DNA of 64,000 nucleotides from an uncultured Ideonella sp. Lineage in GTDB: Bacteria > Pseudomonadota > Gammaproteobacteria > Burkholderiales > Burkholderiaceae. Below are positions 16,594-25,464 of the stretch, one piece after another. The notes under the pieces are model-generated. The model was not told the DNA's origin. It saw only the letters and a program-made list of their open reading frames with translations, and made no database searches. How positions within the stretch are numbered: the first letter of the stretch is position 1; each line of letters starts with the position of its first letter. The DNA lies in contig CAMLGG010000002.1 in assembly GCA_946479475.1 (NCBI GenBank), forward strand, positions 1 through 64,000. Direction: 5' to 3'. Position numbers and translations under genes: made by a program.

Positions 16594-17562
16594 ATGCAAT
16601 TGAGCCGCGAAGAGCTGACGCGCGCCTACCGCGGGATGTGCACCATCCGCGAGTTCGAGGAGCGCGTCCACAAGGAGTTCGCCACCGGGCAGATCCCGGG
16701 CTTCGTACACCTGTATGCCGGCGAGGAGGCCTCCGCCGTCGGCGTGTGCATGCAGCTCGGCGCGGGCGACTACATCGCCAGCACGCACCGGGGCCACGGC
16801 CATGCGATTGCCAAGGGCTGTGACGTGACGGGCATGATGAAGGAGATCTTCGGCCGCCAGGGCGGCCTGTGCAAGGGCAAGGGCGGCTCGATGCACATCG
16901 CCGACATCGCCAAGGGCATGCTGGGCGCCAACGGCATCGTGGGCGGGGGTCCTCCGCTCGTCTGCGGCGCGGCGCTCGCCGCCAAGGTCAAGCACACCCG
17001 GGACATGGCGGTGGCCTTCTTCGGCGACGGCGGCTTCAACCAGGGCACGACGCTGGAGGCCATGAACTTCGCGAGCGTCTACCAGCTGCCCGTGTTCTTC
17101 GTGCTGGAGGACAACGGCTATGCCGAAAGCACGGCGAGCGCCTGGTCGATCGGCGGCCACAACCCCGTGCGGCGGGCAGAGGGCTTCGGCATCCCGGGCA
17201 CCCGTGTCGACGGCCACGACTTCTTCGCCGTCTATCGCGCCGCCAAGGAGGCGGTGGACCGCATCCGGGCCGGCGGCGGCCCGCAGTTCCTGCACATCGA
17301 GTTCACCCGCTACTACGGCCACTTCGAAGGCGACCAGATGACCTACCGGCCGCCCGGCGAGGTGGCCGAGGAGCGCAACTTCCTCGACTGCCTGAAGTTC
17401 ATGCGGGCGCGCCTGACCAGCGCCGGCCTCGTCCCCGCGTCCGACCTGGATCGCATCGAGTCGGAAGTGCAGGCCCTCATCGAGACCGCGCTGGGCGATG
17501 CCAAGGCGGCGCCCCCGCCCGACGTCTCCGACCTGCTGACGGATGTCTACAAGACCTACTGA
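16594..17562 (+). CDS. 2-oxoacid/acetoin dehydrogenase E1 alpha subunit
   Basis: 322 residues from ATG 16594, with CAGGAG upstream; an earlier in-frame ATG lacks a ribosome-binding site. Thiamine-diphosphate motif FFGDGGFNQGTTLEAMNF, with the downstream ENDGY-like segment reading EDNGYAEST. STHRGHGHAIAKG and KGKGGSMHIAD are the usual active-site loops of the acetoin/pyruvate dehydrogenase alpha family. With the beta subunit it decarboxylates a 2-oxoacid (or cleaves acetoin) and transfers the acyl group to a lipoyl carrier. First gene of a five-gene operon that encodes E1 alpha, E1 beta, a lipoyl protein, DUF6506 and the E2 catalytic domain. No E3 gene is present. Confidence 0.92.
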   Translation: MQLSREELTRAYRGMCTIREFEERVHKEFATGQIPGFVHLYAGEEASAVGVCMQLGAGDYIASTHRGHGHAIAKGCDVTGMMKEIFGRQGGLCKGKGGSMHIADIAKGMLGANGIVGGGPPLVCGAALAAKVKHTRDMAVAFFGDGGFNQGTTLEAMNFASVYQLPVFFVLEDNGYAESTASAWSIGGHNPVRRAEGFGIPGTRVDGHDFFAVYRAAKEAVDRIRAGGGPQFLHIEFTRYYGHFEGDQMTYRPPGEVAEERNFLDCLKFMRARLTSAGLVPASDLDRIESEVQALIETALGDAKAAPPPDVSDLLTDVYKTY

Positions 17563-17574
17563 AGGAGACAGGCC

Positions 17575-18588
17575 ATGAGCAAGAAATCCTTCCGCACGGC
17601 GCTCAACGAGGCGATGCGCCAGGAGATGGAACGCGACCCGACGGTCATCGCCCTGGGCGAGGACATCGCCGGCGGCATGGGCGCCAAGGGCCAGCAGGAC
17701 GCCTGGGGCGACGTGCTGGGCGCCAGCAAGGGCCTGCTGGGCGAGTTCGGCCGCGAGCGCATCTTCGACACGCCGATCAGCGAGAGCGCCTTCATCGGTG
17801 CCGCCGCGGGCGCGGCCGTGGCCGGGCTGCGGCCGATCGCGCAGCTGATGTTCGTCGACTTCTTCGGCGTCTGCGGCGACCAGATCGTCAACCAGATGGC
17901 CAAGTTCCGCTACATGTTCGGCGGCAAGGCCACGACGCCGGTGGTGATCCGCACGCTGTTCGGCGCCGGGCTGCGTGCGGCGAGCCAGCACAGCCAGTGC
18001 CTGTACCCGGTGTTCACGCACATCCCCGGCCTCAAGGTCGTCGTCCCCTCGTCGCCCTACGAGGCCAAGGGGCTGATGATCCAGTCGATCCGCGACGACG
18101 ACCCGGTGATCTTCCTGGAGCACAAGGCGCTGTACGAGGACATGGAGGAGGTGCCGGACGAGGCCTACGCGATCCCGCTGGGCCAGGCGCTGGTGAAGCG
18201 CCCCGGTCGTGGCGTCACCGTGGTGGCCTGCGGGCGCATGGTCAAGCACTCCATGCTGGCCGCCGAGGCGCTGGCCCCGCACGGCATCGATTGCGAAGTG
18301 ATCGACCTGCGGACGACCTCGCCGCTGGACACGGCCTGCATCCTGGCGAGCGTCCAGAAGACCGGCCGCCTCGTGGTGGTGGACGAGGCCAACCCGCGCT
18401 GCAACATCGCGACCGACATCTCGGCGCTGGCCGCCGACGCGGCGTTCGCCCACCTGAAGGCGCCGGTGAAGATGGTCTGCCCGCCGCACACCCCGGTGCC
18501 CTTCGCGCCCAACCTCGAGGATGCGTACGTGCCGAGCCCCGCGAAGATCGAGGCGGCCGTGCGCGAGTGCCACGGATACCGGGCATGA
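17575..18588 (+). CDS. 2-oxoacid/acetoin dehydrogenase E1 beta subunit
   Basis: 337 residues with AAGGAG ahead of the ATG, twelve bases after E1 alpha. Conserved segments: ALGEDIAGGMGAKG, FDTPISESAFIGAAAGAAVAGLRP (includes the catalytic glutamate), FGGKATTPVVIRT and the C-terminal transketolase domain VIDLRTTSPLDTACILASVQKTGRLVVVDE. It forms the alpha2beta2 E1 with the previous product. Its stop overlaps the start of the lipoyl-protein gene (ATGA), so the subunits are likely made in fixed proportion. Confidence 0.92.
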   Translation: MSKKSFRTALNEAMRQEMERDPTVIALGEDIAGGMGAKGQQDAWGDVLGASKGLLGEFGRERIFDTPISESAFIGAAAGAAVAGLRPIAQLMFVDFFGVCGDQIVNQMAKFRYMFGGKATTPVVIRTLFGAGLRAASQHSQCLYPVFTHIPGLKVVVPSSPYEAKGLMIQSIRDDDPVIFLEHKALYEDMEEVPDEAYAIPLGQALVKRPGRGVTVVACGRMVKHSMLAAEALAPHGIDCEVIDLRTTSPLDTACILASVQKTGRLVVVDEANPRCNIATDISALAADAAFAHLKAPVKMVCPPHTPVPFAPNLEDAYVPSPAKIEAAVRECHGYRA

Positions 18589-18893
18589 GCGCTTCCATCG
18601 CCGCGCTGACGGTGCCGCAGCTGGGCCTGACGATGAAGGAGGGCACGCTGGCGGCCTGGCACGTCCAGCCCGGCGCGGTGGTTCACGCGGGCGAGCCGGT
18701 GTTCGACATCGAGACCGAGAAGGTGACGAGCGAGTGCACGGCGCCGGCGGATGGCGTGCTGCGCCGCCAGGTCGCGCAGGCCGGCGCCACGCTGCCGGTC
18801 GGCGCGCTGGTCGGCGTGATCGCGCCGGCCGAAGCGCAGGAAGCGGAGATCGACCGTTTCGTGGCCGGCTTCCAGCCCGGGCAGCGGGCCTGA
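18585..18893 (+). CDS. Stand-alone lipoyl-domain carrier protein
   Basis: 102 residues that make a single biotinyl/lipoyl domain. The modified lysine is in DIETEKVTSE, flanked by GLTMKEGTLAAWHVQPGAVV. Its job is to carry the acyl-lipoyl arm between E1, E2 and E3. Normally this domain is the N-terminus of E2, but here it is its own protein, ending in a short acidic tail with no linker or subunit-binding domain. It overlaps the E1 beta stop by four bases. The catalytic half of E2 is encoded two genes on, at 19241. Confidence 0.9.
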   Translation: MSASIAALTVPQLGLTMKEGTLAAWHVQPGAVVHAGEPVFDIETEKVTSECTAPADGVLRRQVAQAGATLPVGALVGVIAPAEAQEAEIDRFVAGFQPGQRA

Positions 18894-18923
18894 GCGGGCC
18901 CGTCCACGGCCAAAGGAGAAATC

Positions 18924-19244
18924 ATGGCCTTGAAGGCAGCCTTCATCTTCCTGGCGCCGGGCGCCTCGCCCGACGCGCATCGCAGCGTGATCAGCACGCC
19001 CGAGGTCGAGCTCACCGTGGTGGGCGTGCCCGACTACCCGCAGGCCGAGGCCGTGGCCCGGGCGCTGGCCGATGCCGGCGTGGCGGCGATCGAGCTGTGC
19101 GGCGGCTTCGGCACCGCCGGCACGGCCCTCATCGCGCGCGCGGCCGGCGACCGCGTCGCGGTGGGCGCCGTGCGCTTCGATGGCCACCCCGGGCTGGGCG
19201 GAAGGAGCGGCGACCAGGTCTTTGCCGGCGGCGCCAGGCCATGA
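18924..19244 (+). CDS. DUF6506-like protein
   Basis: 106 residues, cytoplasmic, with AAAGGAGAAATC directly ahead of the ATG. It resembles the DUF6506 family, seen mainly beside lipoyl/E2 genes: start MALKAAFIFLAPGASP, TPEVELTVVGVPDYPQ, the cysteine-containing AIELCGGFGTAG and the glycine-rich end GHPGLGGRSGDQVF. No catalytic motif is known to me. It lies between the lipoyl protein and the E2 catalytic domain and overlaps the latter by four bases, so a role tied to the split E2 (scaffold or acyl-carrier accessory) is plausible but unproven. Confidence 0.7.
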   Translation: MALKAAFIFLAPGASPDAHRSVISTPEVELTVVGVPDYPQAEAVARALADAGVAAIELCGGFGTAGTALIARAAGDRVAVGAVRFDGHPGLGGRSGDQVFAGGARP

Positions 19245-20002
19245 GCGGGGCCGACGCGGCGCCCGCCGGCCGGCCGGGCGTCGAGACCTACGACTACTCG
19301 CTGTTCGGGCCGGTCGAGGTCCGGCCGCTGAGCCGTGTCCGGCAGGTCATCGCCCGCCGCCTGGAGGCGAGCTGGGCCAACGTGCCGCACGTCGCGCAGT
19401 TCGACGAGGTCGACATCACCCGCCTGCAGGTGCTGCGGGAGCGGCAGCTGCGCGAGGCCCGGGCGGCCGGCATCAAGCTCACCCTGCTGGCCTTCGTGAT
19501 GCGTGCCTGCGCGAACGCCCTGAAGGCCTTCCCGGAGTTCAACGCCTCGCTCGACGCGACGGGCCGGAATCTGGTGCTCAAGGGCTATTGCCACATCGCC
19601 TTCGCGGCCGAGACGCCGGTCGGCCTGCTCGCGCCGGTGCTGCGCGACGTGGACCGCAAGAGCCTGTTCGAGGTCGCGAAAGGCGTGGCCGATCTGGCCG
19701 CCAGGGCCAAGGCCGGCCGGCTGGCCCTCAGCGATGCCGAGGGCGGCTGCTTCACCGTGTCCAACCTGGGCGCCCTGGGCGGCACCGGCTTCACGCCGGT
19801 GATCAACGCACCGGAGGTCGCGATCCTGGGCGTGGCGCGGGCGGCGGCGAAGGTGGTGGAGGTCGATGGCCGGATCGTCTCGCGGCCCATGCTGCCCCTG
19901 AGCCTGGTGTACGACCACCGGGTCATCGACGGCGCCGTCGGCGCGCGCTTCCTCGCGTTCATCGTGCAGCAGCTGGCCGAGCCGGAGTCGCTGGCGGGCT
20001 GA
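19241..20002 (+). CDS. 2-oxoacid dehydrogenase E2, catalytic acyltransferase domain only
   Basis: 253 residues, starting inside the DUF6506 stop. The whole protein is the chloramphenicol-acetyltransferase-like E2 core: SRVRQVIARRLEASWANVPH, FNASLDATG, FTVSNLGALGGTGFTPVINAPEVAILGV and the active site DHRVIDG. Compared with standard E2 it lacks the lipoyl domain (encoded at 18585). It also shows no recognisable peripheral-subunit-binding domain, which normally holds E1 or E3. The complex must assemble by other contacts. Overlapping starts indicate tight co-expression with the lipoyl and DUF6506 genes. Confidence 0.9.
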   Translation: MSGADAAPAGRPGVETYDYSLFGPVEVRPLSRVRQVIARRLEASWANVPHVAQFDEVDITRLQVLRERQLREARAAGIKLTLLAFVMRACANALKAFPEFNASLDATGRNLVLKGYCHIAFAAETPVGLLAPVLRDVDRKSLFEVAKGVADLAARAKAGRLALSDAEGGCFTVSNLGALGGTGFTPVINAPEVAILGVARAAAKVVEVDGRIVSRPMLPLSLVYDHRVIDGAVGARFLAFIVQQLAEPESLAG

Positions 20003-20027
20003 GGGCCGCGACGAGCGGCACCGCGAC

Positions 20028-20579
20028 ATGGGCGTTCGCGGATCCCGGCGCACGGCCGCCGTGAAGTTCGACCTGACACAGAACTCCCCGGTCGGCCTCG
20101 ACCGGCTGTGGAAGGCGCTCGGACGCGCCGAGTTCGTCGAGCGCAAGTATCGATCGATGGGCTCGTCGGACGTGCGCATCCGCAAGTTCGTGGCAACCGC
20201 CGAGTCGATAGAGGTCGAAGTCGATCGCGAGGCACCCGTGGCGCGCGACGAACTGCCGGCCTGGGCGCGGGTCCTGTCCGGACCGCGGCAGCTCCTGCAG
20301 CAGCGCACGCGATGGACGCGGGTCGGGCCGCAGCGAGTGGATGCCGAACTGACCATCCTCGCCCCGGGCACTTCGGCCAGCGCGACGGCGACGGGAACGG
20401 TCGTCGCACTGTCGACGAAGCATTCGCGCATGACGCTTCACATCCGCGTGGCGAGCACCTCTGCGATCCTGGGATCCGCCATAGCCGAGGCGTTCGCACG
20501 CCAGTTGAAGCACGCCCTCAGGCAGGATCACGCGTTCACGCTCGATGAACTTCGTGCCCGCGTCGGCCGCCCGGATTGA
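20028..20579 (+). CDS. DUF2505-like protein (SRPBCC-type fold)
   Basis: 183 residues beginning ATG 20028; a GTG at 20061 (VKFDLTQNSPVG) is an alternative start that would fit the family better. The domain runs from a StART/polyketide-cyclase-like opening (LDRLWKALGRAEFVERKYRSMGSSDV) to an amphipathic C-terminal helix (AIAEAFARQLKHALRQDH), as in DUF2505 proteins. No signal peptide. It follows the E2 gene by 25 bases and could be its last operon member or independent. No function can be assigned; such folds often bind hydrophobic ligands. Confidence 0.65.
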   Translation: MGVRGSRRTAAVKFDLTQNSPVGLDRLWKALGRAEFVERKYRSMGSSDVRIRKFVATAESIEVEVDREAPVARDELPAWARVLSGPRQLLQQRTRWTRVGPQRVDAELTILAPGTSASATATGTVVALSTKHSRMTLHIRVASTSAILGSAIAEAFARQLKHALRQDHAFTLDELRARVGRPD

Positions 20580-20732
20580 TGACCCCCCAATCTCGACGGC
20601 TGGCAGCTTCTGGCCAATCTTCTTTGCTACGATCCGCGCGCCCGGCGGCCACCGCCCCGGGCAGGGGGCCCTGTGTGCCGGCCCGGGCCGATCCGGCCTG
20701 GCCGACAAGGGCACGTTCTCAGGGAGCCAGCC

Positions 20733-21962
20733 ATAGACACCGGACTGCTGAAGGAACTGCGCATCGAGCGTGCCTCTCGTGAGGATCACGAAGGCAGGCC
20801 GCCGGGATGGCTCTGGGGCCTGCTGGCCGGCCTGGCGGTCCTGGCTCTCCTCGGGGCCGCGGCCTGGTGGTACCTCGCCGCCAACAAGGCCGTGGCGGTA
20901 CAGACCGCCACCGCGCGCGCGAACGGGCAGGGGCCCTCCGCCGATGCCGTCCTGCAGGCCACCGGCTACGTGACGGCGCGGCGTTCGGCCACGGTCTCGG
21001 CGCAGATCACCGGCACGCTGACCGAGGTGCTGATCGACGAGGGCTTCCGCGTCAAGAAGGGGCAGGTGCTTGCCCGGCTCGAGGACAGCGGTCTGAAGGC
21101 CAACCTGGCCGCGGCCGAGGCCCAGGCGCGCAGCGCGCAGGCCGGCGTGGCGCAGGTGCGTGCGCAGCTCGCCCAGGCCCAGGCCGACGAGCGCCGCCAG
21201 GCGGAGCTCGCCGCCCAGGGCATGACGACGCGCCAGACGCAGGAGCAGGCCGCGACCGCCGTACGCAGCTTCACCGCCCAGGTCGAGGCGGCCCAGCGCC
21301 AGGCCGAGGCCGCGCAGGCCCAGGTCAAGCAGGCCCAGGTGAACTTCGACTACGCCACCGTGCGGGCGCCGTTCGACGGTGTCGTCACCGCGCGTGCCGC
21401 GCAGGTCGGCGAGATCATCTCGCCGCTTTCCGCCGGCGGTGGCTTCACCCGCACCGGCGTGGGCACCATCGTCGACATGGACTCGCTCGAGGTCGGCGTC
21501 GACGTGAACGAGGCCTACATCGCCCAGGTCAAGGCCGACATGCCCTGCGAGGCGGTGCTCGACGCCTATCCCGACTGGAAGATCCCGGCCCACGTGCTCG
21601 CCGTCATCCCGAGCGCCGACCGCGGCAAGGCCACGGTGAAGGTCCGCGTGGCCCTGGACCAGAAGGATGAGCGGGTAGTCCCTGACATGGGCGTGCGCGT
21701 GAGCTTCCTCGCCGCGAAGCCCAAGGTTCAGGCAGCGCCCGTGCCCGGCGTGCTGCTGCCTCCGGAGGCGCTGGTGCAGCGCGACGGCGCCGACGCCGTC
21801 TTCGTCGTCGCCGAAGGCCATGCGCAGCAGCGCGCGGTCAAGCTGGGCGGCGACGTCGGCAAGTTCAAGCTGGTCACCGAGGGGCTGAAGGCAGGCGAGA
21901 CAGTCGTCGTCTCTGCGCCGCCCGAGTTGAAGACCGGTTCCACCATCGTGAGCAAGGAATAG
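20733..21962 (+). CDS. HlyD/MacA-type membrane-fusion protein, apparent ATA start
   Basis: About 409 residues. After a short cytoplasmic stretch (DTGLLKELRIERASRED) comes one membrane anchor (GWLWGLLAGLAVLALLGAA). The periplasmic part has a split lipoyl domain (YVTARRSATVSAQITGTLTE ... DYATVRAPFDGVVTARAAQVGE), an alanine/glutamine-rich coiled-coil hairpin between them (about residues 130-210) and the beta-barrel. It links the inner-membrane exporter to an outer-membrane channel. The N-terminus is unusual: AGGGAG (20721-20726) is ideally spaced for a start at 20733, where the codon is ATA and not ATG. The nearest in-frame alternative is GTG at 20673, without a clear ribosome-binding site. The ABC genes follow immediately. 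Confidence 0.85.
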   Translation: MDTGLLKELRIERASREDHEGRPPGWLWGLLAGLAVLALLGAAAWWYLAANKAVAVQTATARANGQGPSADAVLQATGYVTARRSATVSAQITGTLTEVLIDEGFRVKKGQVLARLEDSGLKANLAAAEAQARSAQAGVAQVRAQLAQAQADERRQAELAAQGMTTRQTQEQAATAVRSFTAQVEAAQRQAEAAQAQVKQAQVNFDYATVRAPFDGVVTARAAQVGEIISPLSAGGGFTRTGVGTIVDMDSLEVGVDVNEAYIAQVKADMPCEAVLDAYPDWKIPAHVLAVIPSADRGKATVKVRVALDQKDERVVPDMGVRVSFLAAKPKVQAAPVPGVLLPPEALVQRDGADAVFVVAEGHAQQRAVKLGGDVGKFKLVTEGLKAGETVVVSAPPELKTGSTIVSKE

Positions 21963-21965
21963 CCC

Positions 21966-22676
21966 ATGAGCGCTTTGATCGAGATCCGCAATCTTTCCAA
22001 GGTCTACACGCGCGGCAAGGAGAAGGTCGAGGTGCTGCACCACATCGACCTCGACGTGGCCGAAGGCGATTTCCTTGCGCTGATGGGCCCCTCGGGCTCC
22101 GGCAAGACCACCTTGCTCAACCTGATCGGCGGCCTGGACGCGCCCAGCGGCGGCTCGATCAGCGTGGCCGGCGAGCGGATCGACAAGCTGGGAGGGGCGC
22201 AGCTTTCGAAGTGGCGCGCGGCCAAGGTCGGCTTCGTCTTCCAGTTCTACAACCTGATGCCGATGCTGTCGGCCCAGCGCAACGTCGAGCTGCCCCTGCT
22301 GCTCACCAGGCTTTCGGCGGCCGAGCGACGCAAGCGTGCCTCCATTGCACTGCAGCTGGTGGGCCTGGCCGACCGGGCGTCGCACAAGCCGACCGAGCTC
22401 TCGGGCGGCCAGCAGCAGCGCGTCTCGATCGCGCGGGCCATCGTCTCCGACCCCACGCTGCTGGTCTGCGACGAGCCGACCGGCGACCTGGACCGGCAGT
22501 CGGCCGAGGATGTCCTGACCCTGCTGCAGGTGCTCAACCGCGAGCATGGCAAGACCATCGTCATGGTCACCCACGACCCCAAGGCGGCGAGTCGGGCCCG
22601 CCACACGCTGCACCTCGACAAGGGCACGCTGGTGGAGGAGGCCGTGCAGGCGGAGCTCGGCGAGGTGGTGTCGTGA
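21966..22676 (+). CDS. ABC exporter ATPase (MacB/LolD/DevA type)
   Basis: 236 residues, starting three bases after the adaptor stop. Walker A GPSGSGKTT, signature LSGGQQQRVSIARA, Walker B LLVCDEPTGDLD and the H-loop VMVTHDPKAASRARH. FQFYNLMPMLSAQRNVELPL is typical of the type VII (MacB/LolD) family. It powers the two FtsX-type permeases that follow. The stop overlaps the GTG start of the first permease. In DevBCA and related systems such a set exports glycolipids, peptides or lipoproteins; the substrate here is unknown. Confidence 0.93.
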   Translation: MSALIEIRNLSKVYTRGKEKVEVLHHIDLDVAEGDFLALMGPSGSGKTTLLNLIGGLDAPSGGSISVAGERIDKLGGAQLSKWRAAKVGFVFQFYNLMPMLSAQRNVELPLLLTRLSAAERRKRASIALQLVGLADRASHKPTELSGGQQQRVSIARAIVSDPTLLVCDEPTGDLDRQSAEDVLTLLQVLNREHGKTIVMVTHDPKAASRARHTLHLDKGTLVEEAVQAELGEVVS

Positions 22677-23842
22677 AGTACCTGCACCTGGTCTGGGCGG
22701 CGCTGTTCAGGCGCAAGCTGCGCACCTTCCTCACCCTGGTCTCCGTCATCACCGCCTTCCTGCTGTTCGGCCTGCTCGACGCGGTGCGCGTCGGCTTCGA
22801 CCAGGCGGGCCAGAGCGCCAACGGCGCGATGCGGCTGCAGACCGGCGCCAAGCTCAGCTTCATCCAGCTGCTGCCGATGTCGCTGGGCTCGCGCATCGCG
22901 CAGGTCGACGGCGTGAAGGACACCACCTATGCCAACTGGTTCGGCGGCGCCTACCAGGATCCGCACAACCAGGTCTTCAGCTTCGCGGTGGCGCCGAACT
23001 ACCTCGACGTCTACCCCGAGATGGAGGTCTCGGCCGAAGCCCGCAAGGCCTTCGCCGACACCCGGATCGGCGTGCTGGTCGGCGAGGGGCTGGCCAAGCG
23101 CTTCGGCTGGAAGGTCGGCGACCAGCTGCCGATGCAGTCGACCATCTTCCCGGACAAGTCCGGCAGCCTGAACTGGACCTTCAAGATCGTCGGGCTGATC
23201 CACGTGTCCGACACCAGGTCGGCCGGCTGGTTCAACCAGCTGCTGCTGCTGCGCTGGGATTACTTCGACGAGACCACGCCCTACAACCAGGGCCAGGCCG
23301 GCTGGTACGTCACCCGCGTGAAGGACGTGAACCAGGCCGACCGCGTCGCCAAGGCGATCGACGCGATCTCGGCCAACTCCGACCACGAGACCCGCACGCT
23401 GACCGAGCAGGCCGCCACCGCGGCCTGGATGAAGCAGCTGGCCGACATCAACCTCATCGTCACCTCGATCATGGGCGCGGTGTTCTTCACGCTGCTGCTG
23501 CTGGCGGGCAACACGATGATGCAGGCGGTGCGAGAGCGCACCAACGAGATTGCCGTGATGAAGACGCTCGGCTTCTCGGGCCACAGCGTGCTCGGCATGG
23601 TGCTGGCCGAGTCGATGCTGCTGCTGCTGCTGGGCGGCTGCGTCGGCATGGTGCTGGCGAGCGTGATCGGGCCGGCGGTCGGCCAGGCCAGCGGCGGCAC
23701 GCTCATCCTGCCCGCGGCCGGCCTCGCCAGCTGGGCGATCGGGGTGGGCCTGATGCTGCTGTTCGGCATCGTCGTCGGCGCACTGCCGGCGATGAACGCG
23801 ATGAGGGTGAACATCACCGACGCGCTCGCGGGGAGGGCATGA
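22673..23842 (+). CDS. FtsX/MacB-type ABC permease, first subunit
   Basis: 389 residues from a GTG overlapping the ATPase stop. One N-terminal membrane helix (RKLRTFLTLVSVITAFLLFG) is followed by a large periplasmic MacB-PCD-like domain (about residues 45-260). Three C-terminal helices follow, with the family motif RERTNEIAVMKTLGFSGHSVLGMV. This is the DevC/MacB-like mechanotransmission layout. It ends one base before the second permease. Two different permease subunits suggest a heterodimeric exporter, unlike the homodimeric MacB. Confidence 0.9.
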   Translation: MKYLHLVWAALFRRKLRTFLTLVSVITAFLLFGLLDAVRVGFDQAGQSANGAMRLQTGAKLSFIQLLPMSLGSRIAQVDGVKDTTYANWFGGAYQDPHNQVFSFAVAPNYLDVYPEMEVSAEARKAFADTRIGVLVGEGLAKRFGWKVGDQLPMQSTIFPDKSGSLNWTFKIVGLIHVSDTRSAGWFNQLLLLRWDYFDETTPYNQGQAGWYVTRVKDVNQADRVAKAIDAISANSDHETRTLTEQAATAAWMKQLADINLIVTSIMGAVFFTLLLLAGNTMMQAVRERTNEIAVMKTLGFSGHSVLGMVLAESMLLLLLGGCVGMVLASVIGPAVGQASGGTLILPAAGLASWAIGVGLMLLFGIVVGALPAMNAMRVNITDALAGRA

Positions 23843-23843
23843 A

Positions 23844-25160
23844 ATGAAGTTCCTGAAGAACCTCGGGCTGCTGTTGCTGACCCTGGTGGTGCTCGCAGCC
23901 TGGGTGATGCTGCCCTGGCAGGGCGCCCTGGCGCTGGCCTTGCTGGTGGTGCTGTGGCTGTTCCTCTTCCGCTCCGGCGGGCAGGCGCGCTCGGTGGCCT
24001 CGGTGGGCATCAGTACGCTGAGCCAGCGCCTGGGCTCGTCGGCGGTGATCGTGGTCGGCATTGCCGGCGTCGTCGGCGTGCTGGTCGCGCTGCTGGCCAT
24101 GGCGGAGGGCTATGCCGAGACGCTGCGCAACTCGGGCAGCGAGGACACCGCCATCGTGCTTCGCGGCGCCTCGGCGGCCGAGGTGGCCTCGGCGCTGAGC
24201 CGTGAGGACATCGTCCAGATCTCGCAGGCTCCCGGCATCGCGCGCAGCGAGAAGGGCGAGCCGCTGGCCTCCGCGGAGACGGTGGTGGCGGCCAACCTGC
24301 CCGTGCGCGGCAACCAGACCGGCGACGAGGGCAGCGCCCAGGTGCGTGGCGTGGGCGACGAGGCCCTCGCGGTGCGGCCGCACCTGAAGATCGTCGAGGG
24401 CCGGCGCTTCCAGCCGGGGCTGCGCGAGCTGGTGGTCGGCAAGGGGGCCGTGCGCCAGTTCGCGGGCCTGAACGTGGGCTCCACGCTCAGGCTCGGCAAC
24501 CAGGAGTGGACGGTGGTCGGCGTCTTCGCCTCGGGCGACGCGATGGAGTCCGAGCTCTGGGCCGACGCGGCGGTGGTCAACGATGCCTACGGCCGTGGCA
24601 GCGGCCGGAACTCGGTCACCGTGAAGCTGACCGGTGCCGATGCCTTCAAGGGCTTCAAGGAGGCGCTGGCGGCCAATCCGCAGCTCAAGGTCGATGCCAG
24701 CACCACGCTCGAGTTCTTCGCCAAGCAGTCGGAGAAGATGACGCAGATGCTGCGCATCATCGGCATCACGGTCGGCTCGATCATGGCCGTGGGCGCGGTG
24801 TTCGGCGCGCTCAACACCATGTTCGCAGCCGTGGCCTCCCGCGCCCGCGAGATCGCGACGCTGCGCGCCATCGGCTTCCGCGGCCTGCCGGTGGTGGTGG
24901 CGGTGATGCTGGAGACGATGCTGCTGGCGCTCGTGGGCGGCGTCGTCGGCGGCCTGGTGGCCTGGCTGCTGTTCAACGGCTTCGAGGCTTCGACCATGGC
25001 CGCCGGCTCCGTCGGCAAGCTCAGCTTCAACCTGCGCGTCTCGCCGGGCCTGCTGTGGGAGGGGATCAAGTGGGCGCTGGCCATCGGCTTCATCGGCGGC
25101 CTGTTTCCCGCTTCTCGAGCGGCCAGCCTGCCGGTGACGACGGCGCTGAGGGAGTCGTGA
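23844..25160 (+). CDS. FtsX/MacB-type ABC permease, second subunit
   Basis: 438 residues. Two helices at the N-terminus (GLLLLTLVVLAAWVMLPW, then LALLVVLWLFLF) precede the usual first MacB helix (SSAVIVVGIAGVVGVLVALLA), so it has more N-terminal membrane segments than its partner. A periplasmic domain with VVGKGAVRQFAGLNVGSTLRLG follows, then the coupling motif SRAREIATLRAIGFRGLPVVV and the final helices, ending FPASRAASLPVTTALRES as is typical of FtsX-family permeases. Last gene of the adaptor-ATPase-permease-permease operon. Confidence 0.9.
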   Translation: MKFLKNLGLLLLTLVVLAAWVMLPWQGALALALLVVLWLFLFRSGGQARSVASVGISTLSQRLGSSAVIVVGIAGVVGVLVALLAMAEGYAETLRNSGSEDTAIVLRGASAAEVASALSREDIVQISQAPGIARSEKGEPLASAETVVAANLPVRGNQTGDEGSAQVRGVGDEALAVRPHLKIVEGRRFQPGLRELVVGKGAVRQFAGLNVGSTLRLGNQEWTVVGVFASGDAMESELWADAAVVNDAYGRGSGRNSVTVKLTGADAFKGFKEALAANPQLKVDASTTLEFFAKQSEKMTQMLRIIGITVGSIMAVGAVFGALNTMFAAVASRAREIATLRAIGFRGLPVVVAVMLETMLLALVGGVVGGLVAWLLFNGFEASTMAAGSVGKLSFNLRVSPGLLWEGIKWALAIGFIGGLFPASRAASLPVTTALRES

Positions 25161-25464
25161 GCCTGCGTGCGGCGGCTTGGGTGGCGCGCTGCAGCCGTCC
25201 GGACCCTCGGCCATCGAGCCGGCGGGATTGCGGCAGCGCGGATGCCGGTGCCGTCTGACGATGGAGCCTGCGCAGTGGGAGGCGTCATCTATCGCGTCCT
25301 GAAGAAGCAGCCCCAGACGCGGTGCTCCTGGCGTTCTGTCAAAGAACTCCGCGGGCTGCCAGGCAGCGGGCGTGCATGCCTTGCACGAGCTTCGGCCGGC
25401 CGGCTTCACACTGTGACCTTGCTTTCAATTCCCGAACAGCCGATGAGTGCAAACTCGGCCTGTG
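25161..25464. other. Intergenic stretch without a supported gene
   Basis: About 300 bases between the exporter operon and the kinase gene. Short open frames exist but show no family features or ribosome-binding sites. Near its right end TTCACACTGTGACCTTGC holds the odd dyad CACACTGTG, a possible regulator site ahead of the kinase gene. No convincing terminator or promoter was found. Confidence 0.5.
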
